Shown here: positions 46,731-55,575 of the stretch, in pieces | Layout of the letters: every line of letters starts with the position of its first letter | Position numbering within the stretch: the first letter of the stretch is position 1 | NCBI RefSeq assembly: GCF_001894745.1 | Contig: NZ_BBYF01000011.1 | Span: forward strand, 142,097-206,096 | Length of the DNA stretch: 64,000 bases | Origin: Paenibacillus sp. NAIST15-1 | GTDB lineage: Bacteria > Bacillota > Bacilli > Paenibacillales > Paenibacillaceae | Direction: 5' to 3' | The notes under the pieces: model-generated | What the model was told of the DNA's origin: nothing | The model's input: the letters and a program-made list of their open reading frames with translations, nothing else | Databases searched by the model: none | Program-made: the position numbers and the translations under genes

Positions 46731-47267
46731 ATGTTGTGGGAACTCTTTTGGACTTTTTTTAAACTAGGATTTGTCTCCTTCGGAGGCGGATATGCGATGC
46801 TTCCGGTTATTGAACACGAAGCATTGTCTCATCACTGGATGACTGCAGAGCAGTATACGGAAGCAATCACACTCGCTGGCATGGCTCCAGGCCCTATTGC
46901 AATGAACAGCGCCGTATATGTTGGGTATACTGCATCTGGCTTGATCGGCAGTATTGCTGCATCGCTTGGAGTTATCCTGCCATCTGCAATCATCATGCTG
47001 CTTATTGCCACTATTTTCTACCGCGTGTATGATAATCAGTGGGTGCAGTCTGCACTTGACGGCATGAAGCCAGCCGTAATCGCACTGATCGCCTATGCGG
47101 CGGTCAACATGGCGATGCATTCTGGGCTCACGGCGAAGTGGACATTATCATCATTCATTCCAGTCGCAATCTTCGCCTGTGCACTGCTTGCGCTGATGAA
47201 GCTGAAGCTCCATCCGATAGCCGTCATCCTATTGTCAGGAATTGCGGGGATTGTTATATATGGATAA
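46731..47267 (+). CDS. Half-size chromate (CHR) transporter, second partner
   Basis: CHR protein of 178 residues: FFKLGFVSFGGGYAMLP, LAGMAPGPIAMNSAVYVGY and five to six membrane helices. It is the complementary half to the gene upstream, the two probably sitting in opposite orientation in the membrane. Its last eight bases overlap the ROK regulator gene. AAGAAGG precedes the ATG. Confidence 0.9.
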   Translation: MLWELFWTFFKLGFVSFGGGYAMLPVIEHEALSHHWMTAEQYTEAITLAGMAPGPIAMNSAVYVGYTASGLIGSIAASLGVILPSAIIMLLIATIFYRVYDNQWVQSALDGMKPAVIALIAYAAVNMAMHSGLTAKWTLSSFIPVAIFACALLALMKLKLHPIAVILLSGIAGIVIYG

Positions 47268-48468
47268 ATCATTGGATCAACACATTCCTTCCTCCAAAGC
47301 GAAGGAAATCTTTCAATTCATTCGACGCACCGATGAAATCTCGAAGCTGGACTTGCTCCAATACAGCGGGCTTACGGTCAGCACACTGACTCGTGTATTG
47401 GAGGAGCTAACTACGCTTGGACTCATCGCTGAATGCGGGTTTGGCGCTTCGACTGGCGGACGCAGACCGATTCTTTACCGAGTCGTTCCTGATTACGGCT
47501 ATGCATTCGGCCTTGATATCTCCCGCACCTCTTCCCGCCTCGTCATGCTGGACATGGCCGGAAATAAGCTCGATACATGCGAATGGGAAATGACTGCACT
47601 CATGACACCGGAATACTTGTTGGCAGAAGTAACGAAGCAGATTAAGCACTGGACGGGCAAGCATAAGCTCAGCCCAGATAAGGTACTCGGTCTTGGAATC
47701 GGCGCCGTCGGTCCGCTGGATCGATTCGAAGGTGTCATCTTGCAGCCTAGCTTCTTCCCTTCTCCAGGCTGGGAGAATGTCTCGATCGTCAATGACTTGG
47801 AACGACAATTGAACATGCCTGTCATGCTCGATAATGGGGCGAACACCGCAATTCGGGCAGAAGCGTGGGCCAATCGAACAAGAGATGTCCGGCATATGCT
47901 GTACGTACATGTCGGCATTGGGCTCCGTTCCGCGATGATGTCCGAAGGCAAGCTTATCTATGGGGCTGTCGACATGGAGGGCTCACTTGGGCAAATGATC
48001 ATTCAGGCAGATGGCATTCCCCCACGTACAGGGAACGGCAACTACGGCTGCTTGGAGTCATATGCCACCGTATACGCCATAGAACGCGAAGCGAACGCAC
48101 TCGTCCGAATGGGTCGCCGCAGTCTGCTTGAGCAGATCGCGGGGGCAAGCTCCACCATTTCATATGCGCATATTATGGAGGCGCTGCGGCGGCGTGATCC
48201 ACTAGCGACCGAGATTGTAACGCAGGCTGCTACTTATTTCGGCATTGGGTTAGCCAACCTACTCAACGTTCTCCATCCAGAGAAAGTGGTGCTTGGCGGA
48301 CCGCTCATGAACGCGAATGATTTATTTTTCTATACCGCAACACAAACAGCCATTCGCAAAACCTATCATTATCCGCAATATCAGGTCATGTTCAGCAAGG
48401 GCAGCTACGGTGACGAGGCGCTTGCGATCGGCGCCGCCTTCATGATACTGGACAAGATCACTGCATAA
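47260..48468 (+). CDS. ROK-family (NagC/XylR-like) regulator lacking two zinc Cys
   Basis: Protein of 402 residues from ATG 47260, which overlaps the end of the CHR gene (ATGGATAA), so it is co-transcribed with the transporter pair. The N-terminus is a winged helix (ISKLDLLQYSGLTVSTLTRVLEE); the rest is the ROK sugar-kinase fold with GLGIGAVGPLD and DNGANTAIRAEAW. The usual zinc motif C-x-C-G-x-x-G-C reads R256-T-G-N-G-N-Y-G-C264: the first two Cys are Thr257 and Asn259, only the last remains. Zinc is needed for activity in most ROK proteins. It may have turned into a regulator with a different ligand. Confidence 0.87.
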   Translation: MDKSLDQHIPSSKAKEIFQFIRRTDEISKLDLLQYSGLTVSTLTRVLEELTTLGLIAECGFGASTGGRRPILYRVVPDYGYAFGLDISRTSSRLVMLDMAGNKLDTCEWEMTALMTPEYLLAEVTKQIKHWTGKHKLSPDKVLGLGIGAVGPLDRFEGVILQPSFFPSPGWENVSIVNDLERQLNMPVMLDNGANTAIRAEAWANRTRDVRHMLYVHVGIGLRSAMMSEGKLIYGAVDMEGSLGQMIIQADGIPPRTGNGNYGCLESYATVYAIEREANALVRMGRRSLLEQIAGASSTISYAHIMEALRRRDPLATEIVTQAATYFGIGLANLLNVLHPEKVVLGGPLMNANDLFFYTATQTAIRKTYHYPQYQVMFSKGSYGDEALAIGAAFMILDKITA

Positions 48469-48532
48469 GAATGAATAAGGCCAGACACTAGACACTAGGG
48501 CATATAATCAGAGTGCTGGTGGCGAACAAATA

Positions 48533-48557
48533 GAGGTTCTGCTCACTGCAGAACCTC
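48533..48557 (+). terminator. Hairpin after the ROK gene
   Basis: GAGGTTCTGC-TCACT-GCAGAACCTC, a perfect 10-bp stem; the following T content is modest. Confidence 0.6.
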
Positions 48558-48659
48558 ACTCTTCATTCGATAATAATTGCTTGCAATTGCTCACTCCATG
48601 GACTCTCTTACGCTTCTGTACATACATGCCGAATTGTGTAAGTGGAAGACCGCCTATAC

Positions 48660-48695
48660 AAAAAAAGGGCAGTGCTGAGCACCGACCTCCCCTTT
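48660..48695 (-). terminator. Terminator after the hypothetical gene at 48706
   Basis: On the minus strand AAAGGG pairs with CCCTTT around an inner GTGCT/AGCAC hairpin, followed by a T run. Confidence 0.75.
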
Positions 48696-48705
48696 CGTCA
48701 TCGCC

Positions 48706-49221
48706 TTATAAATGACCCTGCCGCTGTAGTAATTGAAGATAGTGCACATAATTCTCGTTGTTCAGTGAACATTCTTCCCCTTGAGGAATCCCCTTCATAA
48801 TCATAAGATCATCAACTAATGCATAACACAATCCCTGCACGGTAAATCCGAGCATATGCTCCCCATCTTCACTAGTGAGTACAACTCGAAGCAGCTCCCC
48901 ATTTCGAATCCGAATCCATTCCTTCTCCGATGGTTTCAGGGGCCTATCTTCAGCTTCCCGCTCCTCATATCTGGCCTTATGCTCTTCTTGGATGCCCTTC
49001 TCCGTATCACTATATATCCGGTTCAGAACATCACGATCCTCAATCTTGAAGCACTTGAATACCTGTTCAAAATTCGCCAGTGGATCGCGCTGCAAATCAG
49101 CCAGCACCTCTGCTGGGATTTCAATCGCGCGGTACTTCTCCACAAGCATTTTCTCGGCAGCAAGATTCGTATACCTACGGGGAAGCTGCTGCTCCAGAAA
49201 TCGTTGATGTAGCTCCTCCAT
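48706..49221 (-). CDS. Hypothetical soluble protein
   Basis: Protein of 171 residues; ATG 49221 is chosen for GGAGG nine bases upstream. It is highly charged, mostly helical, without signal peptide, membrane segment or Cys clusters. The C-terminal third has a beta-rich piece (ELLRVVLTSEDGEHMLGFTVQGLCYALVDD, given here only to show its character in part). I do not recognise the family. Own terminator; no operon partner. Confidence 0.6.
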   Translation of the reverse strand: MEELHQRFLEQQLPRRYTNLAAEKMLVEKYRAIEIPAEVLADLQRDPLANFEQVFKCFKIEDRDVLNRIYSDTEKGIQEEHKARYEEREAEDRPLKPSEKEWIRIRNGELLRVVLTSEDGEHMLGFTVQGLCYALVDDLMIMKGIPQGEECSLNNENYVHYLQLLQRQGHL

Positions 49222-49401
49222 CCCTCTGCACCTCCACTTATCGATTAAATGATTACTCCTATCATTCGACCCCAAGCGCCGGAACACTTCCCCAATTATC
49301 CCCTCACAAAAAGAAGATTCTGCCAACATCCAATACCTTTCGTGTATTCAAGTCTATGAGGCACAGGTACATACTGAGATAAATGACTGCCGCTTCCACC
49401 C

Positions 49402-49926
49402 TTAGGTACGCTGTTCTGGAGATGTCAGTCGAAGTGCATGAAACAGCGGCATATGCTGATGATTCGTTCCATGGACAAGATAATCATCCTCTACACGGTC
49501 AATGAACAGCACACCATCCAAATGATCCATCTCATGCTGGATGCAGCGGGCAAAGAAATCCTCGGCCTCCAATGTGACCGTCTCACCATCCCGGTTCATC
49601 GTTGTTATCTTAATATATTGATGCCGCTTCACTCTACCGTAGTACCCAGGATAAGACAAGCAAGCCTCCATCCCTTCCTGCTCGCCAGCCGTCTCAATGA
49701 CCTCCGGGTTAATCAATTCAATCAAGCCCTCTCCGACATCCATGACGACAACACGTCGCAAAATCCCTATTTGCGGTGCCGCAAGTCCTGCTCTTCCTTT
49801 CTCAGCATACAGGGTATCCTTCAAATCATTAAGCAGCGATATCGTACGCGCATTCAGCTCCGTAACTGGCTTGCAACGCTTGCGCAATATCGGATCTCCA
49901 AAAGGTAAAATGATGCGTTCAGCCAT
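49402..49926 (-). CDS. def: Peptide deformylase
   Basis: Metalloprotease of 174 residues that removes the N-formyl group from new proteins. ATG 49926 follows AAAGGAG by eight bases. Motif 1 GLAAPQIG, motif 2 EACLSYPG (usual EGCLS: Gly is replaced by Ala, the metal-binding Cys is kept), motif 3 HEMDHLDG with both metal His and the catalytic Glu. Not linked to fmt here, so it may be a second copy in the genome. The region 49927-50263 upstream holds nothing I can identify. Confidence 0.95.
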   Translation of the reverse strand: MAERIILPFGDPILRKRCKPVTELNARTISLLNDLKDTLYAEKGRAGLAAPQIGILRRVVVMDVGEGLIELINPEVIETAGEQEGMEACLSYPGYYGRVKRHQYIKITTMNRDGETVTLEAEDFFARCIQHEMDHLDGVLFIDRVEDDYLVHGTNHQHMPLFHALRLTSPEQRT

Positions 49927-50263
49927 CTCTCTCACTCCTTTCTCTTTAGTAATTGCTATCAACCATCTTACTGGCAGATGGTTTACACATTCTTGAAATC
50001 TTAATCACGGTCTACTCGCTATTATTTCCTATGTTCTATGTCGGAAGCTTCTCGCTTCATTTAACGCCGATCCCTAAAGTACATGTCATCTTCATTGGAG
50101 TCTTCCCTATCCAATATAACATAAATATAATGTCATTATTTTTTCACCCTGTTGCATACCTGTTCCATCACACTATGAACCAATAATTCTCCCTATTCTA
50201 TCTTCCTCTAGCATCGGAAGCAATCGAAGTAGAGGTTGTCCACCCAACAATCATTATGGCCAT

Positions 50264-50315
50264 AAAAAAGGGCCTCCCCTTCGCCGACCATCGTCGCCTA
50301 AGGGGAAGACCCTCT
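50264..50315 (-). terminator. Terminator after the GH85 gene
   Basis: On the minus strand GGGTCTTCCCCTT pairs with AAGGGGAGGCCC (one bulge), followed by six T residues. Confidence 0.88.
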
Positions 50316-50336
50316 TATCCATCTTCGAATCTTCGA

Positions 50337-53114
50337 TTATTCAGCAGCTACATTCTTAATGCCTTGCACCTCGAAGCCGTAGATACGAGCTGCTGTATCT
50401 CCGCCTTGGGTTGGTTTCTCAACGTTAAGGCGAACATAACGAGCCTTGGTCTTAGCAATCGCGTGCTTGGACGTGCCCTTCTCGTTGTCCGTCACCTTCA
50501 CAGCATCCGTCCAATTCTCGCCGTCCATGCTGAGCTGAATCGTGAACTCCCGTGTATTGAAGGCAGCCGATTCACCGCCAGCCTCTGCATGGTGTACGAT
50601 GAACTGCGTTACATCATACGCCTTGCCCAGATCCACCTTCAGCCAGTGCTTCTCATTGCCGACTGCACACCATTTCGTATGCATCTCGCCGTCAACAGCG
50701 AACTGCGGCGCTTCACTGTCATTGACGAAGCTGGACGCTTCTGTCTTCGCACCCTTAGCCAGATCCTCTGCCCGGAACGCTGCTTCCTTGGATACCGTAA
50801 TGAGCTGCGACTTCGTCATTACATCTTCACCAACTGCATTCTTCGCAGTCAGCTTCACTTCATACGTGCCTTCCTTCGCGAAGCTTACCTTCGGATTGCG
50901 CTCCTTGCTTGTCTCAGGCGTTCCGCCTGGGAAGCTCCATTCCCATTCTGTTGTCACTTCTGAAGACTTATCTGTCAGCTGTACTTCCTCACCTGGCGCC
51001 ACGAACGTCTTATCCGCCTCGAAGTCTGCCTTAGGGGACGGATATTCAGGCCAGTCAAACGAAGTCATTGCCGCGCGGCCTTCCTCATAGTGACGATTCA
51101 CCGGAACGACTGCTAGTTGCGTCGTCTTCTCCATGTCGCCGCCGCGCTTCATTTCAGACACATAGTAATAGTTGTTGCCTGTTGCGCCCATGAATTCACG
51201 GGAACCGTCCGGCTTCACACGATAGACTTGGTAATACTGCACATCGTCGCCCAGCGCTGTCCACGTCAAGCGAGCGTCTGCATAAATGCCGTCACGGACA
51301 TCGTTTTCGATCACACGAACATCCGATACTTGACCTACTGGAGCCGTCTTCTCATTCATGTCGCGAATCGCAAGCTCCCCTACGTGTGCCAAGTACAGAT
51401 TGTCATTGGCCTTGCCTTCCACTTGAACGGATATGCCAACAATCTTCTTGCCTGCATATGGGCTCAAGTCATAAGTTGCCTGTGTCCAGTCGCCCTTCGC
51501 GCCAGCCGCCTTCGTATCAGAAGGCTTCACGAACGTATACGTATCCGGTGCTCCTTCGAATGCAACACCAATATTCAGATCAGCAGCTTCTGGTGCATTC
51601 GACTGGTACGTCAGCGTCATTTGCATGTCAGCAGTTGCCTCTACATCGGTCTTGTATAGCTTCACATTCGAAGAGGCTCCTTCTGCTACCTTGCCTTGAA
51701 GCTTCAAGGAACTGCCGCCATAGAAGGAGTTCGAGAAGTCGAAACTTGGTGCAATCTTCTGTCCAGACTCGTCAACCATCCAGCGCCATGTCGGCAGAAC
51801 GTCCTGCAGACTGCGGTTGAACCATTCACGATCACGAACCTTCTTGCCGAATACACTGAACTGCGTACCGTTGCCTGTATTGAAATGGGTCACGAAGTCA
51901 GACTTAGTAATGACCGTCTTATCTACGATATCATGCGCAATGCCACGCCATGCCCAATCGTTCGCCTTCGTCTTGGACGGATCGAGGCTATCGCCTACCC
52001 ACAGACGCTGCTCCTTCTTCATGAATTCGTCATTCGTCTTGGTTGTATTGAACGCCCAGTCTGGGCGATACAAGCCAAGCGATGTCACCGCGTCCTGTCC
52101 TTCCGGGAACAATACCGGGAAGTTGTACTCCCCTTGATAACCGCCGCCGCCTTCCAAATCCATACCTGCGAACAGCTCATGGCGATCCCGCTTCAATTGC
52201 TCAGCTGCCTTCGGCGAGTTCTGGAACGGCGTTACGTAGTCGTACTTGCCATCCTTCTTGAACTGCCAGCGGAAGTCGATGAACATATTATCAGCTACTC
52301 GCTCCTCCCCATCTTGGAAGAACATCTTATTGTTGTCCGTCAGTCCGCCCTGCCATTTCACAGGACCATCCTTCACCATGGAGTCATACCAGATGATTTC
52401 CATATTGGAAGGCTTGATCTTCTGCAAATATTTCAAAAACTTCTGCATATTCTGCGCATCTTCCGGCGTGCCGCCCTGTGTCTCCTGGTTAATGAACCAA
52501 CCGTCGAAGCCATAGAATTTCGCGACTTCAATGAGTTTGTCTGCAACAGGGAACGTACCGTCCTCACGCTGCTGGATCAGATCGCGCATCCATTCGATTT
52601 TACCGCCGTGCTCTTTTTGTGGTAGAAAGACAGTGCCGTATACCGGTACCCCATTCTTGTGCGCTGCATCGATTACGTCCGCACTTGGAGGAACGATCAA
52701 GCCTTCCCCGGCAGATCCGCCCCACATAATCAGCTTGTCAACATACTGCCAGTAGCTGAACGCGTAGCCATGGAAGCTGTCATTGCCTTGCGATGGTGCA
52801 CCGCTCGTACTTTTGTACATCGAAGCAAGCGCCATGACCTTGGCGTCTGACTTCGCATTCGGGTTCACCTTCGCTCCTTGTACACGAGAAGTGTCCAGCT
52901 TCACGGAGCTGCGGTTGAATGCCGCATCCTTGTCTGTCTGTGCCGACCACGACAATAGCGTATCCGGGTACCAATACGAGGAATGCGGCTGCGCAGCCTC
53001 TGCCTGGCCAGCGAAGCCGGCAAGCGATCCAGCAATCATCGCTGTGCTGAGCATCAAAGCAAACTTACGTTTTATCTGACCTCGGGAAAGTATAGTCGGT
53101 TTCAATCGTTTCAT
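50337..53114 (-). CDS. Secreted GH85 endo-beta-N-acetylglucosaminidase, multidomain
   Basis: Secreted enzyme of 925 residues that should cleave the chitobiose core of N-glycans. ATG 53114 follows GGAGGGG. Signal peptide about 1-40, ending AEA. The GH85 catalytic domain (about 45-400) carries FDGWFINQETQGG, with N209 and E211 as the Asn/Glu pair known from Endo-A and Endo-D. A jelly-roll region (about 440-600), a fibronectin III-like piece (about 605-700), a PKD domain (about 712-800; WEWSFPGGTPE) and a C-terminal F5/8 discoidin domain (about 800-915; FAVDGEMHTKWC) follow. The extra domains suggest binding to host or plant glycans. A cre-like operator and a candidate promoter lie upstream. Confidence 0.93.
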   Translation of the reverse strand: MKRLKPTILSRGQIKRKFALMLSTAMIAGSLAGFAGQAEAAQPHSSYWYPDTLLSWSAQTDKDAAFNRSSVKLDTSRVQGAKVNPNAKSDAKVMALASMYKSTSGAPSQGNDSFHGYAFSYWQYVDKLIMWGGSAGEGLIVPPSADVIDAAHKNGVPVYGTVFLPQKEHGGKIEWMRDLIQQREDGTFPVADKLIEVAKFYGFDGWFINQETQGGTPEDAQNMQKFLKYLQKIKPSNMEIIWYDSMVKDGPVKWQGGLTDNNKMFFQDGEERVADNMFIDFRWQFKKDGKYDYVTPFQNSPKAAEQLKRDRHELFAGMDLEGGGGYQGEYNFPVLFPEGQDAVTSLGLYRPDWAFNTTKTNDEFMKKEQRLWVGDSLDPSKTKANDWAWRGIAHDIVDKTVITKSDFVTHFNTGNGTQFSVFGKKVRDREWFNRSLQDVLPTWRWMVDESGQKIAPSFDFSNSFYGGSSLKLQGKVAEGASSNVKLYKTDVEATADMQMTLTYQSNAPEAADLNIGVAFEGAPDTYTFVKPSDTKAAGAKGDWTQATYDLSPYAGKKIVGISVQVEGKANDNLYLAHVGELAIRDMNEKTAPVGQVSDVRVIENDVRDGIYADARLTWTALGDDVQYYQVYRVKPDGSREFMGATGNNYYYVSEMKRGGDMEKTTQLAVVPVNRHYEEGRAAMTSFDWPEYPSPKADFEADKTFVAPGEEVQLTDKSSEVTTEWEWSFPGGTPETSKERNPKVSFAKEGTYEVKLTAKNAVGEDVMTKSQLITVSKEAAFRAEDLAKGAKTEASSFVNDSEAPQFAVDGEMHTKWCAVGNEKHWLKVDLGKAYDVTQFIVHHAEAGGESAAFNTREFTIQLSMDGENWTDAVKVTDNEKGTSKHAIAKTKARYVRLNVEKPTQGGDTAARIYGFEVQGIKNVAAE

Positions 53115-53151
53115 TAGAATCCCCTCCAAAGTGACGACTTTCTCTTGATGT

Positions 53152-53179
53152 TGTATAGACAAATCCAATGCCTCAACAA
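53152..53179 (-). promoter_or_regulatory. Candidate promoter of the GH85 gene
   Basis: Minus strand TTGTTG (53179-53174), 16 bp, TATACA (53157-53152), about 40 bp before the ATG. Confidence 0.5.
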
Positions 53180-53236
53180 GCGTATCCGAAGTCTCTCCTA
53201 ACTTTGGTAACGCTTCCACAATGTTGTCGTGACCAT

Positions 53237-53250
53237 TGTAAACGTTTACG
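53237..53250. promoter_or_regulatory. cre-like operator upstream of GH85
   Basis: TGTAAACGTTTACG differs from the cre consensus only at the last base and contains the perfect palindrome GTAAACGTTTAC (53238-53249). A CcpA or LacI-type site controlling the glycosidase is likely. Confidence 0.65.
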
Positions 53251-53358
53251 AAATAGAAAAAAAGGGAACTTCCGCCTAAACGGCAAGCACCCTTTAATTT
53301 GTCTAGTAAATCTTTAAAATCTACACCAGAATAAATGTCACGAAAGTAACTAAATGGA

Positions 53359-54453
53359 TTACTGAAAGCGGATTTTTAACAATCGCACGAATACATTCGG
53401 GAAGGCAAGCTCCTCCATCTCTTCTGGACCTGCCCATTTGTATACGGTATTGTCCTTCGGCTGCAGATTGCGAAGATTACAGCGGTACACGCGCATTTGC
53501 CAATGAATATGGCTGAACGTATGCTCTGCATCCATCCAGTGTTCAACGGGCGCAACGTCTACCCCCTCCGCTTGCAAGGAATGATGCAGAATCGCATACG
53601 ACTCAGCGTCGCTCATCCCGACGATGCCCACCTGCTTCGGTACGAGAATATGCGGCAGCTCCCACATCTTCGCCAGCAAGCCGGTATCCGGACGTTGACG
53701 GACAAGCACCTTGCCTTCATGTTCTCCAGTTCCCTCAATCAATGCCGCATACCGAAGCTCCGGTTTCGGCGGCTTCGCTTTTGTCTTGATCGGCAGGATA
53801 AGCTCTTCTCCTGCCATGCGTCCCTCACAATGCTCCATAACTGGGCAGAGCAGACATGATGGGGATTTTGGCGTGCACACGAGCGCACCGAGCTCCATTA
53901 GTGCCTGATTGAAATCGGATGCGCAGCCCTCCGGAATAAGTTCCTGTGCCAAATGCTCCATATGAACACGCGTTGCTGGCTTTGCGATATCATCATGCAG
54001 GCGGAAATAACGCGACAGCACCCGCATTACGTTTCCATCCACTGCCGGCTCCGGCCGATTGAAGGCAATGCTCATGATCGCACCGGATGTATATGGCCCA
54101 ATGCCTTTTAACGCGGACACCTTCGCCTTGTCATTAGGGACTTGTCCGGCGTATTGTTCCTTCACTTCTCGTGCTGCAGTCTGTAAATTACGCGCCCGGG
54201 AATAGTATCCAAGCCCTTCCCATGCCTTCAGCACTTCTTCCTCAGGTGCATCTGCCAGCGCCTCAACGGTAGGGAATTTCCCAATAAAGCGTTCGAAATA
54301 CGGCTTTACCGTCTCCACACGCGTCTGCTGCAGCATAATTTCGGATACCCATGTGTAGTAGGGATTCGATTGACGCCGCCAAGGCAGATCCCTCTTATTC
54401 GCCCGATACCAGAGCAGAAGCTCGCGGCTGAAATATATCTTTTGCTCGTCCAT
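53359..54453 (-). CDS. mutY: A/G-specific adenine DNA glycosylase
   Basis: DNA repair enzyme of 364 residues that removes adenine opposite 8-oxoguanine. HhH motif LKGIGPYTSGAIMSIAF with the catalytic Asp in EPAVDGNVMRVLSR; [4Fe-4S] cysteines C-x6-C-x2-C-x5-C in CTPKSPSCLLCPVMEHC; C-terminal NUDIX-like domain (VRQRPDTGLLAKMWELPH) that recognises 8-oxoG. Catalytic Glu is in the YTWVSEIMLQQTRV segment. GGGGGCC precedes the ATG. Confidence 0.97.
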   Translation of the reverse strand: MDEQKIYFSRELLLWYRANKRDLPWRRQSNPYYTWVSEIMLQQTRVETVKPYFERFIGKFPTVEALADAPEEEVLKAWEGLGYYSRARNLQTAAREVKEQYAGQVPNDKAKVSALKGIGPYTSGAIMSIAFNRPEPAVDGNVMRVLSRYFRLHDDIAKPATRVHMEHLAQELIPEGCASDFNQALMELGALVCTPKSPSCLLCPVMEHCEGRMAGEELILPIKTKAKPPKPELRYAALIEGTGEHEGKVLVRQRPDTGLLAKMWELPHILVPKQVGIVGMSDAESYAILHHSLQAEGVDVAPVEHWMDAEHTFSHIHWQMRVYRCNLRNLQPKDNTVYKWAGPEEMEELAFPNVFVRLLKIRFQ

Positions 54454-54584
54454 GACGGCCCCCTGTCTCTTGTCTATTGATTTGTCTCTAGTAGTTAGTA
54501 TTCATCCTATAAGCGCAGTCTCCTTGCCCATTATACATGAAGGGAACCAGTTGTGAACGTTCTGCCAACAATCCACACCAGCGC

Positions 54585-54614
54585 TTGCAAGAGAGGTGCT
54601 GGAATTTCTATACT
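54585..54614 (+). promoter_or_regulatory. Promoter of the cytochrome c gene
   Basis: TTGCAA (54585-54590), 18 bp, TATACT (54609-54614). A ResD-like TTGTGAA box lies at 54551-54557, 28 bp upstream of the -35. Confidence 0.6.
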
Positions 54615-54655
54615 ATTCATATAGAAATGTCCCAATAGAATGGAGGGCATCATCA

Positions 54656-55033
54656 GTGCCACAACGTCGAATGTTCACACGCTTCATCCCAATTGTCGCC
54701 GGTATCGCCTTGCTAGGACTGCTTGCCGGATGCGGCGGAGGAGCAAATAGCAGCAATGAGAGCAGCTCAGGAAACGCCAAAAAATCAGCTGCACTAGAAG
54801 GTCCAGAAGAAGTTGTCACCTTATATAAGAACAATTGCATGCAATGCCATGGCAATGAAATGCAAGGGATGATGGGGCCAGAGTCAAACCTGCAAAAGAT
54901 CGGCAGCAAGCTGACGAAGGAAGAGATTGCAAATACAATCGAAAATGGCGGCAAACTCATGCCTGCCCAAGGCGGACGTCTGGAAAAAGAAGAAATCGAC
55001 AAAATTGCTGACTGGCTCGCCAACAAGAAGTAG
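54656..55033 (+). CDS. Membrane-anchored (lipoprotein) cytochrome c
   Basis: Small c-type cytochrome of 125 residues, GTG start eight bases after GGAGGG. Lipobox LAGC gives Cys26 as lipid anchor; a short Gly/Ser/Asn linker leads to the haem motif C61-x-x-C64-H65; a Met in GGKLMPAQGG is the likely sixth ligand. Same design as cytochrome c551 (CccB) of Bacillus. It carries electrons on the outer face of the membrane. A weak GC hairpin follows. Confidence 0.92.
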   Translation: MPQRRMFTRFIPIVAGIALLGLLAGCGGGANSSNESSSGNAKKSAALEGPEEVVTLYKNNCMQCHGNEMQGMMGPESNLQKIGSKLTKEEIANTIENGGKLMPAQGGRLEKEEIDKIADWLANKK

Positions 55034-55112
55034 CCTCCTCTCCCTCGAGGCCGATAACCCTATAAGATAAGTGCTCGATGAGTATTGCCAACATACGAAC
55101 ACCTCATAGTAA

Positions 55113-55140
55113 GCAAGGACGGCAATAAGCCGTTTTGCTT
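55113..55140 (+). terminator. Weak terminator after the cytochrome gene
   Basis: ACGGC-AATAA-GCCGT with flanking GCAA/TTGC pairing and TTTTGCTTT after it. Confidence 0.5.
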
Positions 55141-55167
55141 TGATAGGCCTATCCTTTCAGCTATAAT
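55140..55167 (+). promoter_or_regulatory. Promoter of the L12-like gene
   Basis: TTGATA (55140-55145), 16 bp, TATAAT (55162-55167): a near-consensus sigma-A promoter. Confidence 0.7.
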
Positions 55168-55205
55168 AGATAATAGATATATAGGGATCGAAAGGGGATG
55201 TTCGA

Positions 55206-55481
55206 ATGGAATACCTATCTATCACGATATCACTCATCACGTTATTCGTATGCTTATCTGTGTACAACAAGGTAAGTGCCATGGAGGCACGCATCAAGGC
55301 AATGCAGGTAAGTTATGACCACATCGCCCAAGAAGACGGCCTGTCTCGACATCCTGTTCAAGACGAGGTGCTTCAGCTTGTACGCGACGGCAAGAAAGTA
55401 GCTGCAGTCAAAAAGGCGAGAGAAGTGCTTGGCTTGTCGCTCGTAGAAGCGAAGCAATATGTAGACGCTCTTGAGGCCTAA
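55206..55481 (+). CDS. Membrane-anchored ribosomal L7/L12 C-terminal-domain protein
   Basis: Protein of 91 residues: an N-terminal membrane helix (about 3-20), a short coiled linker, and from about residue 50 a domain matching the C-terminal half of ribosomal protein bL12 (DEVLQLVRDGKKVAAVKKAR then EVLGLSLVEAKQYVDALE). In bL12 this fold recruits translation factors; membrane versions have no settled function. AAAGGGG precedes the ATG and the gene has its own good promoter. Confidence 0.82.
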   Translation: MEYLSITISLITLFVCLSVYNKVSAMEARIKAMQVSYDHIAQEDGLSRHPVQDEVLQLVRDGKKVAAVKKAREVLGLSLVEAKQYVDALEA

Positions 55482-55522
55482 TAAACGCTTCATGCTTATC
55501 ATTATTTAGCAGACTCTTACAT

Positions 55523-55553
55523 AAAAATGGGGTACCCTTGTCGGGAACCCCAT
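55523..55553 (-). terminator. Terminator after the hypothetical gene at 55576
   Basis: On the minus strand ATGGGGT pairs with ACCCCAT, with inner CCC/GGG pairing, then a five-T run. Confidence 0.75.
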
Positions 55554-55575
55554 GTTCTATTTACGCTGTTCATTA

